From NCBI RefSeq assembly GCF_017874475.1, contig NZ_JAGGLO010000001.1:558001-622000 (forward strand): a DNA stretch of 64,000 nt. The letters are read 5' to 3'. How positions within the stretch are numbered: position 1 is the stretch's first letter; each line of letters opens with the position of its first letter. Both the position numbers and the translations under genes were made by a program. Shown piece by piece: positions 19,334 to 28,378 of this stretch. The notes below the pieces were generated by a model, which saw only the letters and a program-made list of their open reading frames with translations, was not told the origin of the DNA and did not search any database. Source of the DNA: Anaerococcus degeneri. GTDB lineage: Bacteria > Bacillota > Clostridia > Tissierellales > Peptoniphilaceae.

Positions 19334-19687
19334 CTATCTATTGATTCCTTGAACATAGATATTTACTTCAGCAACATTAACATTCAAAGATTTTTCAATA
19401 TTATATTTAACATTTTCGATTATATTTTGACATACCACAGGTATTCTTATTCCATATTCTAAGAATAGTGAAATGTAAATAGCAACTGTACCATTATCTC
19501 TTCTTATAACCTCAACGCCTCTTTGCATGTTATTAACTCCAAGAAGCTTATATAATCCATCCTTAGCTGATCTAGATGCAAGGCCTACAACTCCATAAGA
19601 TTGCATAACACTTGCCACAGCAATATTTGCTATAACGGAATCATCGATTGTTACTTTTCCTAAATTATTTACATATCTGATCGTCAT
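19334..19687 (-). CDS. Asp23/Gls24 family protein (YloU-like)
   Basis: A 117-residue Asp23/Gls24 protein, the usual partner upstream of the YloV/FakA-like gene. TIRYVNNLGKVTIDDSVIAN and GIRIPVVCQNIIENVKYNIE match the family. Function is unproven; relatives have been associated with envelope stress and fatty-acid metabolism. It leads the operon with recG, rsmD and coaD. Confidence 0.87.
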   Translation of the reverse strand: MTIRYVNNLGKVTIDDSVIANIAVASVMQSYGVVGLASRSAKDGLYKLLGVNNMQRGVEVIRRDNGTVAIYISLFLEYGIRIPVVCQNIIENVKYNIEKSLNVNVAEVNIYVQGINR

Positions 19688-19730
19688 AATACCTCCAATG
19701 TGTATTAACAGTATATATTCATTTTATTTT

Positions 19731-19759
19731 ATTATACCATAAAATTGCCAAGCTGATAA
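19731..19759 (-). promoter_or_regulatory. Promoter of the yloU-fakA-recG operon
   Basis: On the minus strand TTATCA (19754-19759) is 17 bases from a perfect TATAAT (19731-19736) preceded by TGG, an extended -10 like that of efp. The remaining bases up to the nifJ terminator near 19839 hold no gene. Confidence 0.7.
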
Positions 19760-19834
19760 ATTATTGACACTTATATGGTTCTTAAAATAATTATATAAGA
19801 ATTAGTTAGGTAAATTATGTATTTTTTCACATAG

Positions 19835-19859
19835 AAAAAATCGCCTCTAATGGGCGATT
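19835..19859 (-). terminator. Intrinsic terminator of the first nifJ gene
   Basis: On the minus strand AATCGCC, a seven-base loop and GGCGATT (19839-19859) are followed by a T run. It lies about 20 bases after the stop codon. Confidence 0.8.
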
Positions 19860-19877
19860 CTTTCTTGCTTATAATAT

Positions 19878-22800
19878 TTATTTGTTAGCTAGTTTTTTGT
19901 AAGCTTCATATCTTTCCTTAGCAGCTTTTTCAGCTTCTTGGTAAAGCTCGTCAGCTGTTTCTGGGAATGATCTCTTAAGTGATGAGTACCTTACCTCACC
20001 TTGGATAAATTCTTGGAATGATCCAGAAGGTTCTCTAGAGTCAAGTTGGAATGGATTTTTGCCCTCGTCAGCAAGTCTTGGGTCAAATCTCCATAAGTGC
20101 CAGTAACCAGCTTCTACAGCTTGTTTTTCTCTAAATTGTGATTTACCCATACCAATTCTGATACCGTGGTTAATACATGGAGCGTAAGCGATTATGATAG
20201 ATGGACCATCATAGCTTTCAGCTTCCTTAATAGCTTTTAGAGTTTGGTTTTGGTTAGCACCCATAGCCACTTGTGCAACGTAGATATAACCATAAGAAGT
20301 CATCATTAGACCAAGGTCTTTCTTTCTAACCTTTTTACCAGATGCAGCGAATTGTGCTACTGCTGATAATGGTGTAGCTTTAGAAGATTGGCCACCTGTG
20401 TTAGAGTAAACTTCTGTATCGAATACGAAGATATTGATGTTTTCACCACTTGCTAGTACATGGTCAACACCGCCAAATCCGATATCGTAGCTCCATCCGT
20501 CACCACCAAAGATCCAAACAGATTTTTTAATCATGTAGTCTTTTAGTTTAAGGATGTTGTTTAGATATTTCTTAGCTTCTTCGCCTCCTACTTCTTCTTT
20601 TACATTTAGGATAGCTGCTGTAGCTTCTTTAGAAGCTTTTACATCATCTTTTCCTTCTAACCATGCTTTAAATGGTTCGTTGTATTGAGAGTCAAGACCT
20701 AGTTCTAGGAACTTAGCCATGTTATCTTCTAATAAGTGAGTATTTGCTTCAGCTGCAAGTTTCATACCATATCCGTATTCAGCAGCATCTTCAAATAATG
20801 AGTTACCCCAAGCTGGACCCTTACCTGTTGCAAGGTTCTTTGTATATGACATAGCTGGTGCAGAAGCTCCCCAGATTGAAGAACATCCTGTTGCGTTTGC
20901 TATATACATTCTATCACCAAATAATTGAGTGATTAATTTAGCGTATGGAGTTTCACCACAACCAGCACATGCACCTGAGAATTCGAATAATGGTTGTTTG
21001 AATTGGCTTCCCTTAAGTGTCATGTCATCCATAACATCTTCTTTGTAGCCAACAACTTCGTGAGCATATGTCCAGTTGTCTTTTTCTTTTTCTACTTCTT
21101 CTTCGAAAGGTTTCATTAGAAGAGCTTTCTTTGGAGCTGGACATACGTCAGCGCAGTTACCACAACCTGTACAGTCTAGTGGAGAAACTTGGATTCTGAA
21201 GTCATATCCGTCCATGCCCTTACCGATAGCTTTTTTAGTTTCAAAACCCTCAGGAGCATTAGCTTTTTCGTCTTCTGTTACTAAGAACGGTCTAATTACA
21301 GCGTGTGGACAAACGTATGAACATTGGTTACATTGGATACAGTTGTCTATTTGCCATTCTGGAACGTTAAGAGCTATACCTCTCTTTTCGTAAGCAGTTG
21401 TACCTGATTCGAATTCACCGTTTTCAATACCTGTGAAAGCAGAAACTGGAATGTCATCTTCTTTTTGTTCAAGCATTGGTTTAACGATATTTTTGATGAA
21501 TTCTGGAAGTTCTCTTTCTTCTTTAACTTCATCAACAGCGTCTTTCCACTCAGCTGGTACTTCTACCTTGATTGGAGCTTCAAGACCTTGGTCTACTGCG
21601 TTGTAGTTCATGTTTACAATATCTTCACCCTTGTGACCATAAGATTTAACTATTGATTCTTTTAGGAATCTAACAGCATCTTCTACTGGAATAACTTTTG
21701 TTAGGTTGAAGAAAGCAGATTGCATGATCATGTTTGTTCTTCCACCAAGACCGATATTTTGAGCTATATGGCTTGCATCTAGGATGTAGAAGTCAATGTT
21801 CTTTTCAGCAAGAACTCTCTTCATATTAGCTGGAAGATGGTTTTCAAGATCTTCAACTGACCAAACAGTATTTAGTAAGAAAGTACCACCTTCTTTAATA
21901 CCTGCTAGTAGGTCATATTGGTTAACGTAAGCTTGTTTTGAACAAGAAATAAAGTCAGCTTCGTCTAATAGGTATGTTGAAAGAATTGGTTCTTTACCAA
22001 ATCTTAAGTGAGATACTGTTAGACCACCTGATTTTTTAGAGTCGTAGTCAAAGTAACCTTGAGCATACATGTCTGTATTATCACCGATGATCTTGATAGC
22101 TTGTTTGTTAGCACCTACAGTACCATCAGAACCGAATCCCCAGAATTTACATCTGCTAGTGCCTTCATTTCTAACTTTGAAGTCATCTCTTGGAAGTGAT
22201 TTGTTAGTAACATCGTCTGTAATTGATAATGTGAAGTCGTGTTTTGGTTCATCTTTATCAAGATTATCATAAACAGCTTTGATATCTGCTGGAATAGTAT
22301 CTTTTGATGATAGACCGAAGATACCGCCAATGATTAGTGGTCTTTCTTCTTCATCATAATAGCAAGCTTTAACATCTAAGTAAAGTGGGCTTCCAACAGC
22401 ACCTTTTTCTTTTGTTCTGTCAAGGACAGCAATTTTCTTTACTGAAGCTGGGATAGCTTTTAGTAAGTGTTCTTTAGAGAATGGTCTGTAAAGGTGAACT
22501 TCTACCATACCAACTTTTCTGCCTTCTTTTAGAAGAACATCGATAGTTTCTCTTGCTGTTTGACATACAGAACCCATAGCAACGATGATATTTTCAGCAT
22601 CATCAGCGCCATAGTAAGTGAATAAACCGTAGTTTGTATCAATAAGTTCATTGATTTTGTTCATATAGTTTTCAACTATACCAACTATATCTGTATAAGC
22701 GTGGTTGCTTGCTTCTGTTCTTTGGAAGAAGATATTCTTTTCAGCTGTACCCATGTGTTTTGGTCTTTCTGGGTTAAGTGAGTGGTTTTTGAATTCTTCT

Positions 22801-23405
22801 ACTGCTTCGTAGTCAAGTAGTGGAGCTAGGTCTTTGTAATCCCAAACTGCTACTTTTTGAATTTCGTGACTTGTTCTGAATCCGTCAAAGAAGTTGATGA
22901 ATGGTAATCTACCTTCTATAGCTGATAAGTGAGCTACTGGTGATAGGTCCATTACTTCTTGAACTGAGTTAGATACAAGCATAGCACAACCTGTTTGTCT
23001 TGCTGCCATTACGTCTGAATGGTCGCCGTAGATTGATAAAGCATGTGTGGCTATTGTTCTTGCAGATACATGGAATACTCCTGGTAGTCTTTCACCAGCT
23101 ATTTTATACATGTTAGGAATCATTAATAATAGACCCTGACTTGCTGTGTATGTAGATGTAAGTGCTCCTGCTGCTAGTGAACCGTGCATAGCTCCTGCTG
23201 CACCTGCTTCTGATTGCATCTCTTTAACTTTAACTTCTTGACCAAATAAGTTTTTACGTCCGTTTGCTGCCCAAACGTCAACGCTTTCTGGCATTGGTGA
23301 AGAAGGAGTGATTGGATATATAGTAGCTACATCAGTAAACGCATATGATACGTGTGCTGCTGCTGTGTTACCATCCATTGTCTTCATTGCTCTAGTAACT
23401 GTCAT
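19878..23405 (-). CDS. nifJ: Pyruvate:ferredoxin (flavodoxin) oxidoreductase, copy 1
   Basis: Oxidatively decarboxylates pyruvate to acetyl-CoA, reducing ferredoxin; the central anaerobic pyruvate enzyme. It is a single-chain 1175-residue PFOR. The N-terminal pyruvate/TPP region has IYPITPSSPMPESVDVWAA. The two-cluster ferredoxin domain (CIQCNQCSYVCP and CTGCGNCADVCP) lies near residues 690-750. The TPP domain follows with GACAGCGETPY, GDGWSYDIGFGG and ACINHGI. It has its own strong promoter and terminator. It is paralogous to the adjacent copy at 23715-27239; parts of the two genes are identical at DNA level. Confidence 0.96.
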   Translation of the reverse strand: MTVTRAMKTMDGNTAAAHVSYAFTDVATIYPITPSSPMPESVDVWAANGRKNLFGQEVKVKEMQSEAGAAGAMHGSLAAGALTSTYTASQGLLLMIPNMYKIAGERLPGVFHVSARTIATHALSIYGDHSDVMAARQTGCAMLVSNSVQEVMDLSPVAHLSAIEGRLPFINFFDGFRTSHEIQKVAVWDYKDLAPLLDYEAVEEFKNHSLNPERPKHMGTAEKNIFFQRTEASNHAYTDIVGIVENYMNKINELIDTNYGLFTYYGADDAENIIVAMGSVCQTARETIDVLLKEGRKVGMVEVHLYRPFSKEHLLKAIPASVKKIAVLDRTKEKGAVGSPLYLDVKACYYDEEERPLIIGGIFGLSSKDTIPADIKAVYDNLDKDEPKHDFTLSITDDVTNKSLPRDDFKVRNEGTSRCKFWGFGSDGTVGANKQAIKIIGDNTDMYAQGYFDYDSKKSGGLTVSHLRFGKEPILSTYLLDEADFISCSKQAYVNQYDLLAGIKEGGTFLLNTVWSVEDLENHLPANMKRVLAEKNIDFYILDASHIAQNIGLGGRTNMIMQSAFFNLTKVIPVEDAVRFLKESIVKSYGHKGEDIVNMNYNAVDQGLEAPIKVEVPAEWKDAVDEVKEERELPEFIKNIVKPMLEQKEDDIPVSAFTGIENGEFESGTTAYEKRGIALNVPEWQIDNCIQCNQCSYVCPHAVIRPFLVTEDEKANAPEGFETKKAIGKGMDGYDFRIQVSPLDCTGCGNCADVCPAPKKALLMKPFEEEVEKEKDNWTYAHEVVGYKEDVMDDMTLKGSQFKQPLFEFSGACAGCGETPYAKLITQLFGDRMYIANATGCSSIWGASAPAMSYTKNLATGKGPAWGNSLFEDAAEYGYGMKLAAEANTHLLEDNMAKFLELGLDSQYNEPFKAWLEGKDDVKASKEATAAILNVKEEVGGEEAKKYLNNILKLKDYMIKKSVWIFGGDGWSYDIGFGGVDHVLASGENINIFVFDTEVYSNTGGQSSKATPLSAVAQFAASGKKVRKKDLGLMMTSYGYIYVAQVAMGANQNQTLKAIKEAESYDGPSIIIAYAPCINHGIRIGMGKSQFREKQAVEAGYWHLWRFDPRLADEGKNPFQLDSREPSGSFQEFIQGEVRYSSLKRSFPETADELYQEAEKAAKERYEAYKKLANK

Positions 23406-23453
23406 CTAGACCTCCTAATATAATTATAAGCAATTATCGTTAACACTACTATA

Positions 23454-23482
23454 AGTATAATTAATTATATATTTTTTGTCAA
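23454..23482 (-). promoter_or_regulatory. Strong promoter of nifJ copy 1
   Basis: On the minus strand a consensus TTGACA (23477-23482) and TATACT (23454-23459) are separated by exactly 17 A/T-rich bases. Among the best promoters in the window, consistent with high expression. The rest of the 309-base gap holds the copy 2 terminator and no gene. Confidence 0.8.
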
Positions 23483-23676
23483 GGGCATAAAAAAATATTT
23501 GCATTCTTTATTCACAAGGATACTTTAACCTCTATTATTCACCCTTTTCCAAACAATGATTTTTATCCATTTGTATATTTGAAATCTTTAATAAAATATT
23601 AATATATGAATAAATATGCCTGTTATCAAAACTATTATGAATAATATTTTATTTCTTTAAAGTTGTACATAGTCAT

Positions 23677-23705
23677 AAAAAGAAGCAAGCATCCGCCTGC
23701 TTCTT
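23677..23705 (-). terminator. Intrinsic terminator of nifJ copy 2
   Basis: On the minus strand AAGAAGCA and TGCTTCTT (23680-23705) enclose a ten-base loop, followed by a short T run. It separates the two nifJ transcription units. Confidence 0.7.
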
Positions 23706-23714
23706 TATTTGAAA

Positions 23715-26700
23715 TTATTTTCCTGCTAGTCTCTTATAGGTATTATATCTCGCCTTGGCTGCTTTTTCTGCTTCTTCATAAAGTTGGTCAGCGGTTTCTG
23801 GGAAAGATCTCTTAAGTGATGAATACCTAACTTCTCCTTGGATAAATTCTTGGAAGGATTCTGTTGGCTCCTTAGAATCTAATTGGAATGGATTCTTACC
23901 CTCATCTTCTAGCCTTGGGTCATATCTCCAAAGGTGCCAGTAACCAGCATCAACAGCTTGTTTTTCCCTGTATTGAGATTTACCCATACCCATCCTTATT
24001 CCGTGGTTGATACAAGGAGCGTAGGCAATTATGATGGATGGACCGTCGTAGCTTTCAGCCTCTCTCATAGCCTTCAAGCATTGGTTTTGGTTGGCTCCCA
24101 TAGCTACTTGGGCTACATAAATGTATCCGTAGGTTGATAACATCAGACCAAGGTCTTTTTTCCTTACTTTCTTACCTGAAGCCGCAAATTGAGCAACTGC
24201 AGCAAGTGGTGTTGCCTTTGAAGATTGGCCACCAGTGTTTGAATAAACTTCTGTATCAAAAACTAGGATATTTACGTCTTCACCACTAGCTAGAACATGG
24301 TCTACTCCTCCGTAACCAATATCATAAGACCATCCGTCTCCGCCAAAAATCCAAACAGATTTTTTGATGAGGTAATCTTTAAGATCGTAAATTTTTTCTA
24401 TAAGTTCCTGGCCTTTTTCATTAGAAACTTTTTCTTCCTTAAGTCTTAATATTTCAGCTGTTGCTTCTTTTGAACCCTTGACATCATCTTTGTTTTCTAT
24501 CCAACTTTCAAAAGCCTTATTTAACGGACTATCAAGTTTAAGGTCTAGGAAATCTTTCATATAAACTTCTAGTAAGTGTTTATTAGAATCAGTTGCAAGT
24601 TTCATACCATAGCCATACTCAGCGTTATCTTCAAATAGTGAGTTTGCCCAAGATGGACCCTTGCCTTCACAGTTTTTCGCATAAGAAACTGAAGGTGCAC
24701 TTGCTCCCCAAATTGATGAACATCCTGATGCATTTGCAATTAGCATCCTATCTCCGAATAATTGGGTGATTACAGTTGCATATGGAGTTTCACCACAGCC
24801 TGCACATGCACCAGAAAATTCAAGTAGTGGTCTCTTAAATTGGCTGCCCTTGACAGAAGAATCATCCATTACATCTTCTTTGTACCCAACAACTTCGTGT
24901 GCATATGTCCAGTTGTCTTTTTCTTTTTCTACTTCTTCTTCGAAAGGTTTCATTAGAAGAGCTTTCTTTGGAGCTGGACATACGTCAGCACAGTTGCCAC
25001 AGCCTGTACAGTCAAGTGGTGAGATTTGAATTCTGAAATCATAACCATCCATGCCCTTACCAATAGCCTTCTTTGTTTCAAAGCCGGCTGGTGCCTTAGC
25101 TTTTTCTTCTTCTGTTACTAAGAATGGTCTTATTACTGCATGTGGACATACAAATGAACATTGGTTACATTGGATACACTTATCAATTTGCCATTCTGGT
25201 ACATTTAGAGCAACGCCCCTCTTTTCATATTGGGTTGTAGCTGTTTCCCATGCACCATTATCAATATCTTTAAAAGCTGAAACCGGAATATCATCTTCTT
25301 TTTGTTCTTCCATTGGTTTTACAATATTTTTAATAAAATCTGGAAGGTCTAATTCTTTTTTATCTTCGTCTTTAGCATCAAACCAAGCTTCCGGAATATC
25401 AATCTTTTCATAAGCGCTAGAGCCCATATCTACAGCCTTGTAGTTCATGGCAACTATATCTTCACCCTTATGGCCATAAGCCTTTACAATAGAGTCTTTA
25501 AGATATCTCATTGCGTCATCTGTATCTATAACCTTAGTTAAGTTAAAGAAGGCTGACTGCATAATCATATTGGTCCTAGAACCAAGTCCAATTTCTTCTG
25601 CGATGTGACTAGCATCAATGATGTAGAAGTTAATCTTGTGTTTAGCTAGGTATCTCTTCATGGATCCTGGAAGATGGTCTTCGAGTTCTTCTTTTGACCA
25701 AACTGTATTTAATAAGAATATTCCATCGTCCTTTAATCCATAAAGAAGATCATAATTAAATACATAAGCTTGCTTTGAACAAGAAATGAAGTCTGCTTCA
25801 TCTAATAAATAGGTTGAAAGAATAGGTTCCTTGCCAAATCTTAAGTGAGATACTGTTAGACCACCTGATTTTTTAGAATCGTAATCAAAGTAGGCTTGGA
25901 CATACATGTCGGTATTGTCGCCTATTATTTTAATAGCTTCCTTATTGGCACCAACCGTTCCGTCAGAACCAAAGCCCCAGAACTTGCATCTTGATTGGCC
26001 TTCATGTCTGATTCTTAAGTCTGTTCTTTGGAGAGATTTAAAGGTCACATCATCATGGATAGCTAAGGTGAAGTCTTTTTTCATTTCCCCCTTAAGATTA
26101 TCAAAGGCTGCTTCAATATCAGCTGGGATTGTATCCTTAGATCCCAATCCAAACCTACCGCCAATGATTTCTGGTTTGTTTTCTTCGTCATAAAAAGCAG
26201 TAACAACGTCTTTATAAAGCGGTTCACCGTCAGCACCTTTTTCTTTAGTCCTATCAAGAACCGCAATTCTTTTGACTGTTTTTGGTATTACTTTTAATAA
26301 GTGTTCTTTAGAGAAAGGTCTAAAAAGGTGAACTTCAACAAGTCCTACTTTTTCTCCTTTTTTTCTTATTTCGTCAATAGTTTCCCTAATAGCTTGGCAG
26401 CCAGAACCCATAGCTATTAAAATCCTGTCTGCTTCAGGATCTCCATAATAATTAAATAGTCCGTAGTTTGTACCTATGAGTTCATTAATTTTATTCATAT
26501 AATCTTCCACTATGCCAGGAAGTTCCTGGTAAATTGTATTTGAAGCTTCAGTAGCTTGGAAAAATATATTCTTCTGAGCTGTGCCCATGGTCTTTGGTCT
26601 TTCTGGGTTTAGTGATGAATTTTTGAATTTTTTAACTGCTTCATAGTCAACTAATGGACAAAGATCTTTATAATCCCAAACATCAATCTTTTGGATTTCA

Positions 26701-27239
26701 TGGCTTGTTCTAAATCCATCAAAGAATTGTAAGAATGGAATCCTGGCCTTAATTGCTGATAAGTGGGCAACAGCACCTAGGTCCATTACCTCTTGGACAG
26801 AATTAGCTGCCATCATTGCCACGCCTGTTTGTCTAACAGCCATTACGTCAGAATGATCGCCATAAATTGATAAAGCGTGAGTTGCAAGAGTTCTTGCTGC
26901 AACGTGGAATACTCCAGGCAGACGTTCTCCTGCTATCTTATAAAGGTTAGGAATCATTAATAATAGTCCCTGGCTAGATGAATATGTAGTAGTAAGGGCA
27001 CCGGCTCCTAAAGCACCGTGCATAGCTCCAGCTGCTCCACCTTCTGATTCCATTTCTTTAACTATAACTTCTTTGCCAAAAATATTCTTTCTTCCATTGG
27101 CTGCCCAAACATCAACGCACTCAGGCATTGGTGACGATGGAGTAATTGGAAATATAGTTGCTACTTCTGTAAATGCATATGAAATATGAGCTGCCGCTGT
27201 ATTTCCATCCATTGTTTTCTTAGCTCTTTTTATTGTCAT
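23715..27239 (-). CDS. nifJ: Pyruvate:ferredoxin (flavodoxin) oxidoreductase, copy 2
   Basis: Second full-length PFOR (1174 residues), colinear with copy 1 and lacking no obvious motif: IFPITPSSPMPECVDVWAA, CIQCNQCSFVCP, CTGCGNCADVCP, GACAGCGETPY and GDGWSYDIGYGG. It diverges most in linkers, for example near the DDVKGSKEATAEIL region. Whether it prefers another 2-oxoacid or another electron acceptor cannot be read from sequence. Separate promoters suggest different conditions of use. A tract of 89 bases (24901-24989) is identical to copy 1. Confidence 0.95.
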   Translation of the reverse strand: MTIKRAKKTMDGNTAAAHISYAFTEVATIFPITPSSPMPECVDVWAANGRKNIFGKEVIVKEMESEGGAAGAMHGALGAGALTTTYSSSQGLLLMIPNLYKIAGERLPGVFHVAARTLATHALSIYGDHSDVMAVRQTGVAMMAANSVQEVMDLGAVAHLSAIKARIPFLQFFDGFRTSHEIQKIDVWDYKDLCPLVDYEAVKKFKNSSLNPERPKTMGTAQKNIFFQATEASNTIYQELPGIVEDYMNKINELIGTNYGLFNYYGDPEADRILIAMGSGCQAIRETIDEIRKKGEKVGLVEVHLFRPFSKEHLLKVIPKTVKRIAVLDRTKEKGADGEPLYKDVVTAFYDEENKPEIIGGRFGLGSKDTIPADIEAAFDNLKGEMKKDFTLAIHDDVTFKSLQRTDLRIRHEGQSRCKFWGFGSDGTVGANKEAIKIIGDNTDMYVQAYFDYDSKKSGGLTVSHLRFGKEPILSTYLLDEADFISCSKQAYVFNYDLLYGLKDDGIFLLNTVWSKEELEDHLPGSMKRYLAKHKINFYIIDASHIAEEIGLGSRTNMIMQSAFFNLTKVIDTDDAMRYLKDSIVKAYGHKGEDIVAMNYKAVDMGSSAYEKIDIPEAWFDAKDEDKKELDLPDFIKNIVKPMEEQKEDDIPVSAFKDIDNGAWETATTQYEKRGVALNVPEWQIDKCIQCNQCSFVCPHAVIRPFLVTEEEKAKAPAGFETKKAIGKGMDGYDFRIQISPLDCTGCGNCADVCPAPKKALLMKPFEEEVEKEKDNWTYAHEVVGYKEDVMDDSSVKGSQFKRPLLEFSGACAGCGETPYATVITQLFGDRMLIANASGCSSIWGASAPSVSYAKNCEGKGPSWANSLFEDNAEYGYGMKLATDSNKHLLEVYMKDFLDLKLDSPLNKAFESWIENKDDVKGSKEATAEILRLKEEKVSNEKGQELIEKIYDLKDYLIKKSVWIFGGDGWSYDIGYGGVDHVLASGEDVNILVFDTEVYSNTGGQSSKATPLAAVAQFAASGKKVRKKDLGLMLSTYGYIYVAQVAMGANQNQCLKAMREAESYDGPSIIIAYAPCINHGIRMGMGKSQYREKQAVDAGYWHLWRYDPRLEDEGKNPFQLDSKEPTESFQEFIQGEVRYSSLKRSFPETADQLYEEAEKAAKARYNTYKRLAGK

Positions 27240-27311
27240 AACTTACCTTCCTTTTGTTATTTCTAAATAGAGAAATATGTATTATGGGATAATTTATACT
27301 CCCACAATTTT

Positions 27312-27340
27312 ATTATATAGGAAAAAGTTATCCTTTACAA
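27312..27340 (-). promoter_or_regulatory. Promoter of nifJ copy 2
   Basis: On the minus strand TTGTAA (27335-27340) and TATAAT (27312-27317) are 17 bases apart. The untranslated leader is about 65 bases, longer than that of most genes here. Confidence 0.65.
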
Positions 27341-27352
27341 ATATTTATCCAC

Positions 27353-27377
27353 AAAAAAATAGGAGCTATGCTCCTAT
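27353..27377 (-). terminator. Intrinsic terminator overlapping the hprK stop codon
   Basis: On the minus strand ATAGGAGC, loop ATA, GCTCCTAT (27359-27377) is followed by seven Ts. The hprK TAG (27374-27376) is inside the first arm. Confidence 0.85.
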
Positions 27378-28375
27378 AATTCTTTTTCTTCCTCAAGTCT
27401 TTCAGGGTGAAAAATACTATCTGTCATCACTCTTGCGGCATTATATCCAAAAGCCTTTTCTCTTTGGTTCATGGCTGCGACTTCGATTATTAGGGCAATA
27501 TTTCTACCTGCCCTTACTGGTACAACTAGGTGGGGAAGCTTAATTCCCAAAAGTTCGATATAGTGCTCATCAATACCAAGCCTATCGTACTCGTAATCAT
27601 CCTTCCATTGTTCTAGCTCAATTACCATATCTACTTCGGCTTGCATTTTTATAGCACCCGAACCATAAAGTCTACGAACATTTATAATTCCAAGACCCCT
27701 TAGTTCCATGAAATGCCTGATATTTTCTGGCGCTTCTCCAATGATTTTTTTATCAATAGCTGTTATATCAACCATATCATCCGCGACTAACCTGTGGCCC
27801 CTTGCTACAAGTTCAAGAGCAGTTTCAGACTTACCAACAGATGATTTTCCCATTATTAAGACACCAATACCAAAAACTTCTAGGAGTTCACCATGAACAT
27901 TAGTTGTAGGTGCTAGTTGGTATTCTAGCTGATCAGATATATCCGAAATTAACTTGGTTGTCTTGGCAGGTGACCTCAAAAGAGTGATATTATAGTATCT
28001 AGCAAGGTCAACTATATCTTCATTTATTTCCCTATTAGAAGAAAAAATCACAGCGGGTATATCGTAAGATAAGATTCCCCTAAATCTCTCATATTGCATC
28101 TTACTATCAAGACTTGTTAGATAATTATATTCAACAGTCCCAATTACCTGGAGCCTCTTATATGGAAATCTCTCCATGTAACCGGTTAGCTGAAGACCAG
28201 GCCTATTTACATCTGCATTTTCAAGAACAATCTCATCATAATCTGTGGATGAGCTTATAATTTCAAGACCCAGATTTTCCACAACTTTAGAAAGATGAAC
28301 AGTCTTCTCACTTGCTCCCGAATTTACTTCTGTTATTTCATCACTCTTATCTTTTATATCATTAAATTCTGTCAT
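27374..28375 (-). CDS. hprK: HPr kinase/phosphorylase
   Basis: Phosphorylates and dephosphorylates Ser46 of HPr, linking sugar supply to catabolite control. The conserved His161 (HGELLEVFGIG), P-loop GKSSVGKS at 176-183, D199-D200 and the signature RHFMELRGLGIINVRRLYG are all present. The 333 residues are about 20 longer than usual, the extra being an acidic N-terminus (residues 1-25). No PTS genes are in the window. It follows uvrC by three bases, so pepP-uvrC-hprK is one operon. Confidence 0.95.
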   Translation of the reverse strand: MTEFNDIKDKSDEITEVNSGASEKTVHLSKVVENLGLEIISSSTDYDEIVLENADVNRPGLQLTGYMERFPYKRLQVIGTVEYNYLTSLDSKMQYERFRGILSYDIPAVIFSSNREINEDIVDLARYYNITLLRSPAKTTKLISDISDQLEYQLAPTTNVHGELLEVFGIGVLIMGKSSVGKSETALELVARGHRLVADDMVDITAIDKKIIGEAPENIRHFMELRGLGIINVRRLYGSGAIKMQAEVDMVIELEQWKDDYEYDRLGIDEHYIELLGIKLPHLVVPVRAGRNIALIIEVAAMNQREKAFGYNAARVMTDSIFHPERLEEEKEL

Positions 28376-28378
28376 TAA

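Noticed and set aside
19764-19792. Plus-strand TTGACA followed by an A/T-rich -10-like hexamer (AATAAT, 16-base spacer)
   Set aside because: No plus-strand gene lies downstream; the DNA beyond is the nifJ terminator and the coding region of the opposite strand.
21076-21393. Plus-strand open frame opposite nifJ, repeated at 24766-25413
   Set aside because: The frame exists in both paralogues because the coding strand is conserved there. No ribosome site or promoter, and the product is unlike any protein.
23485-23520. Possible Rex (redox) operator upstream of nifJ copy 1
   Set aside because: Only a half-site (TTGTGAAT) is present; the matching inverted half is missing.
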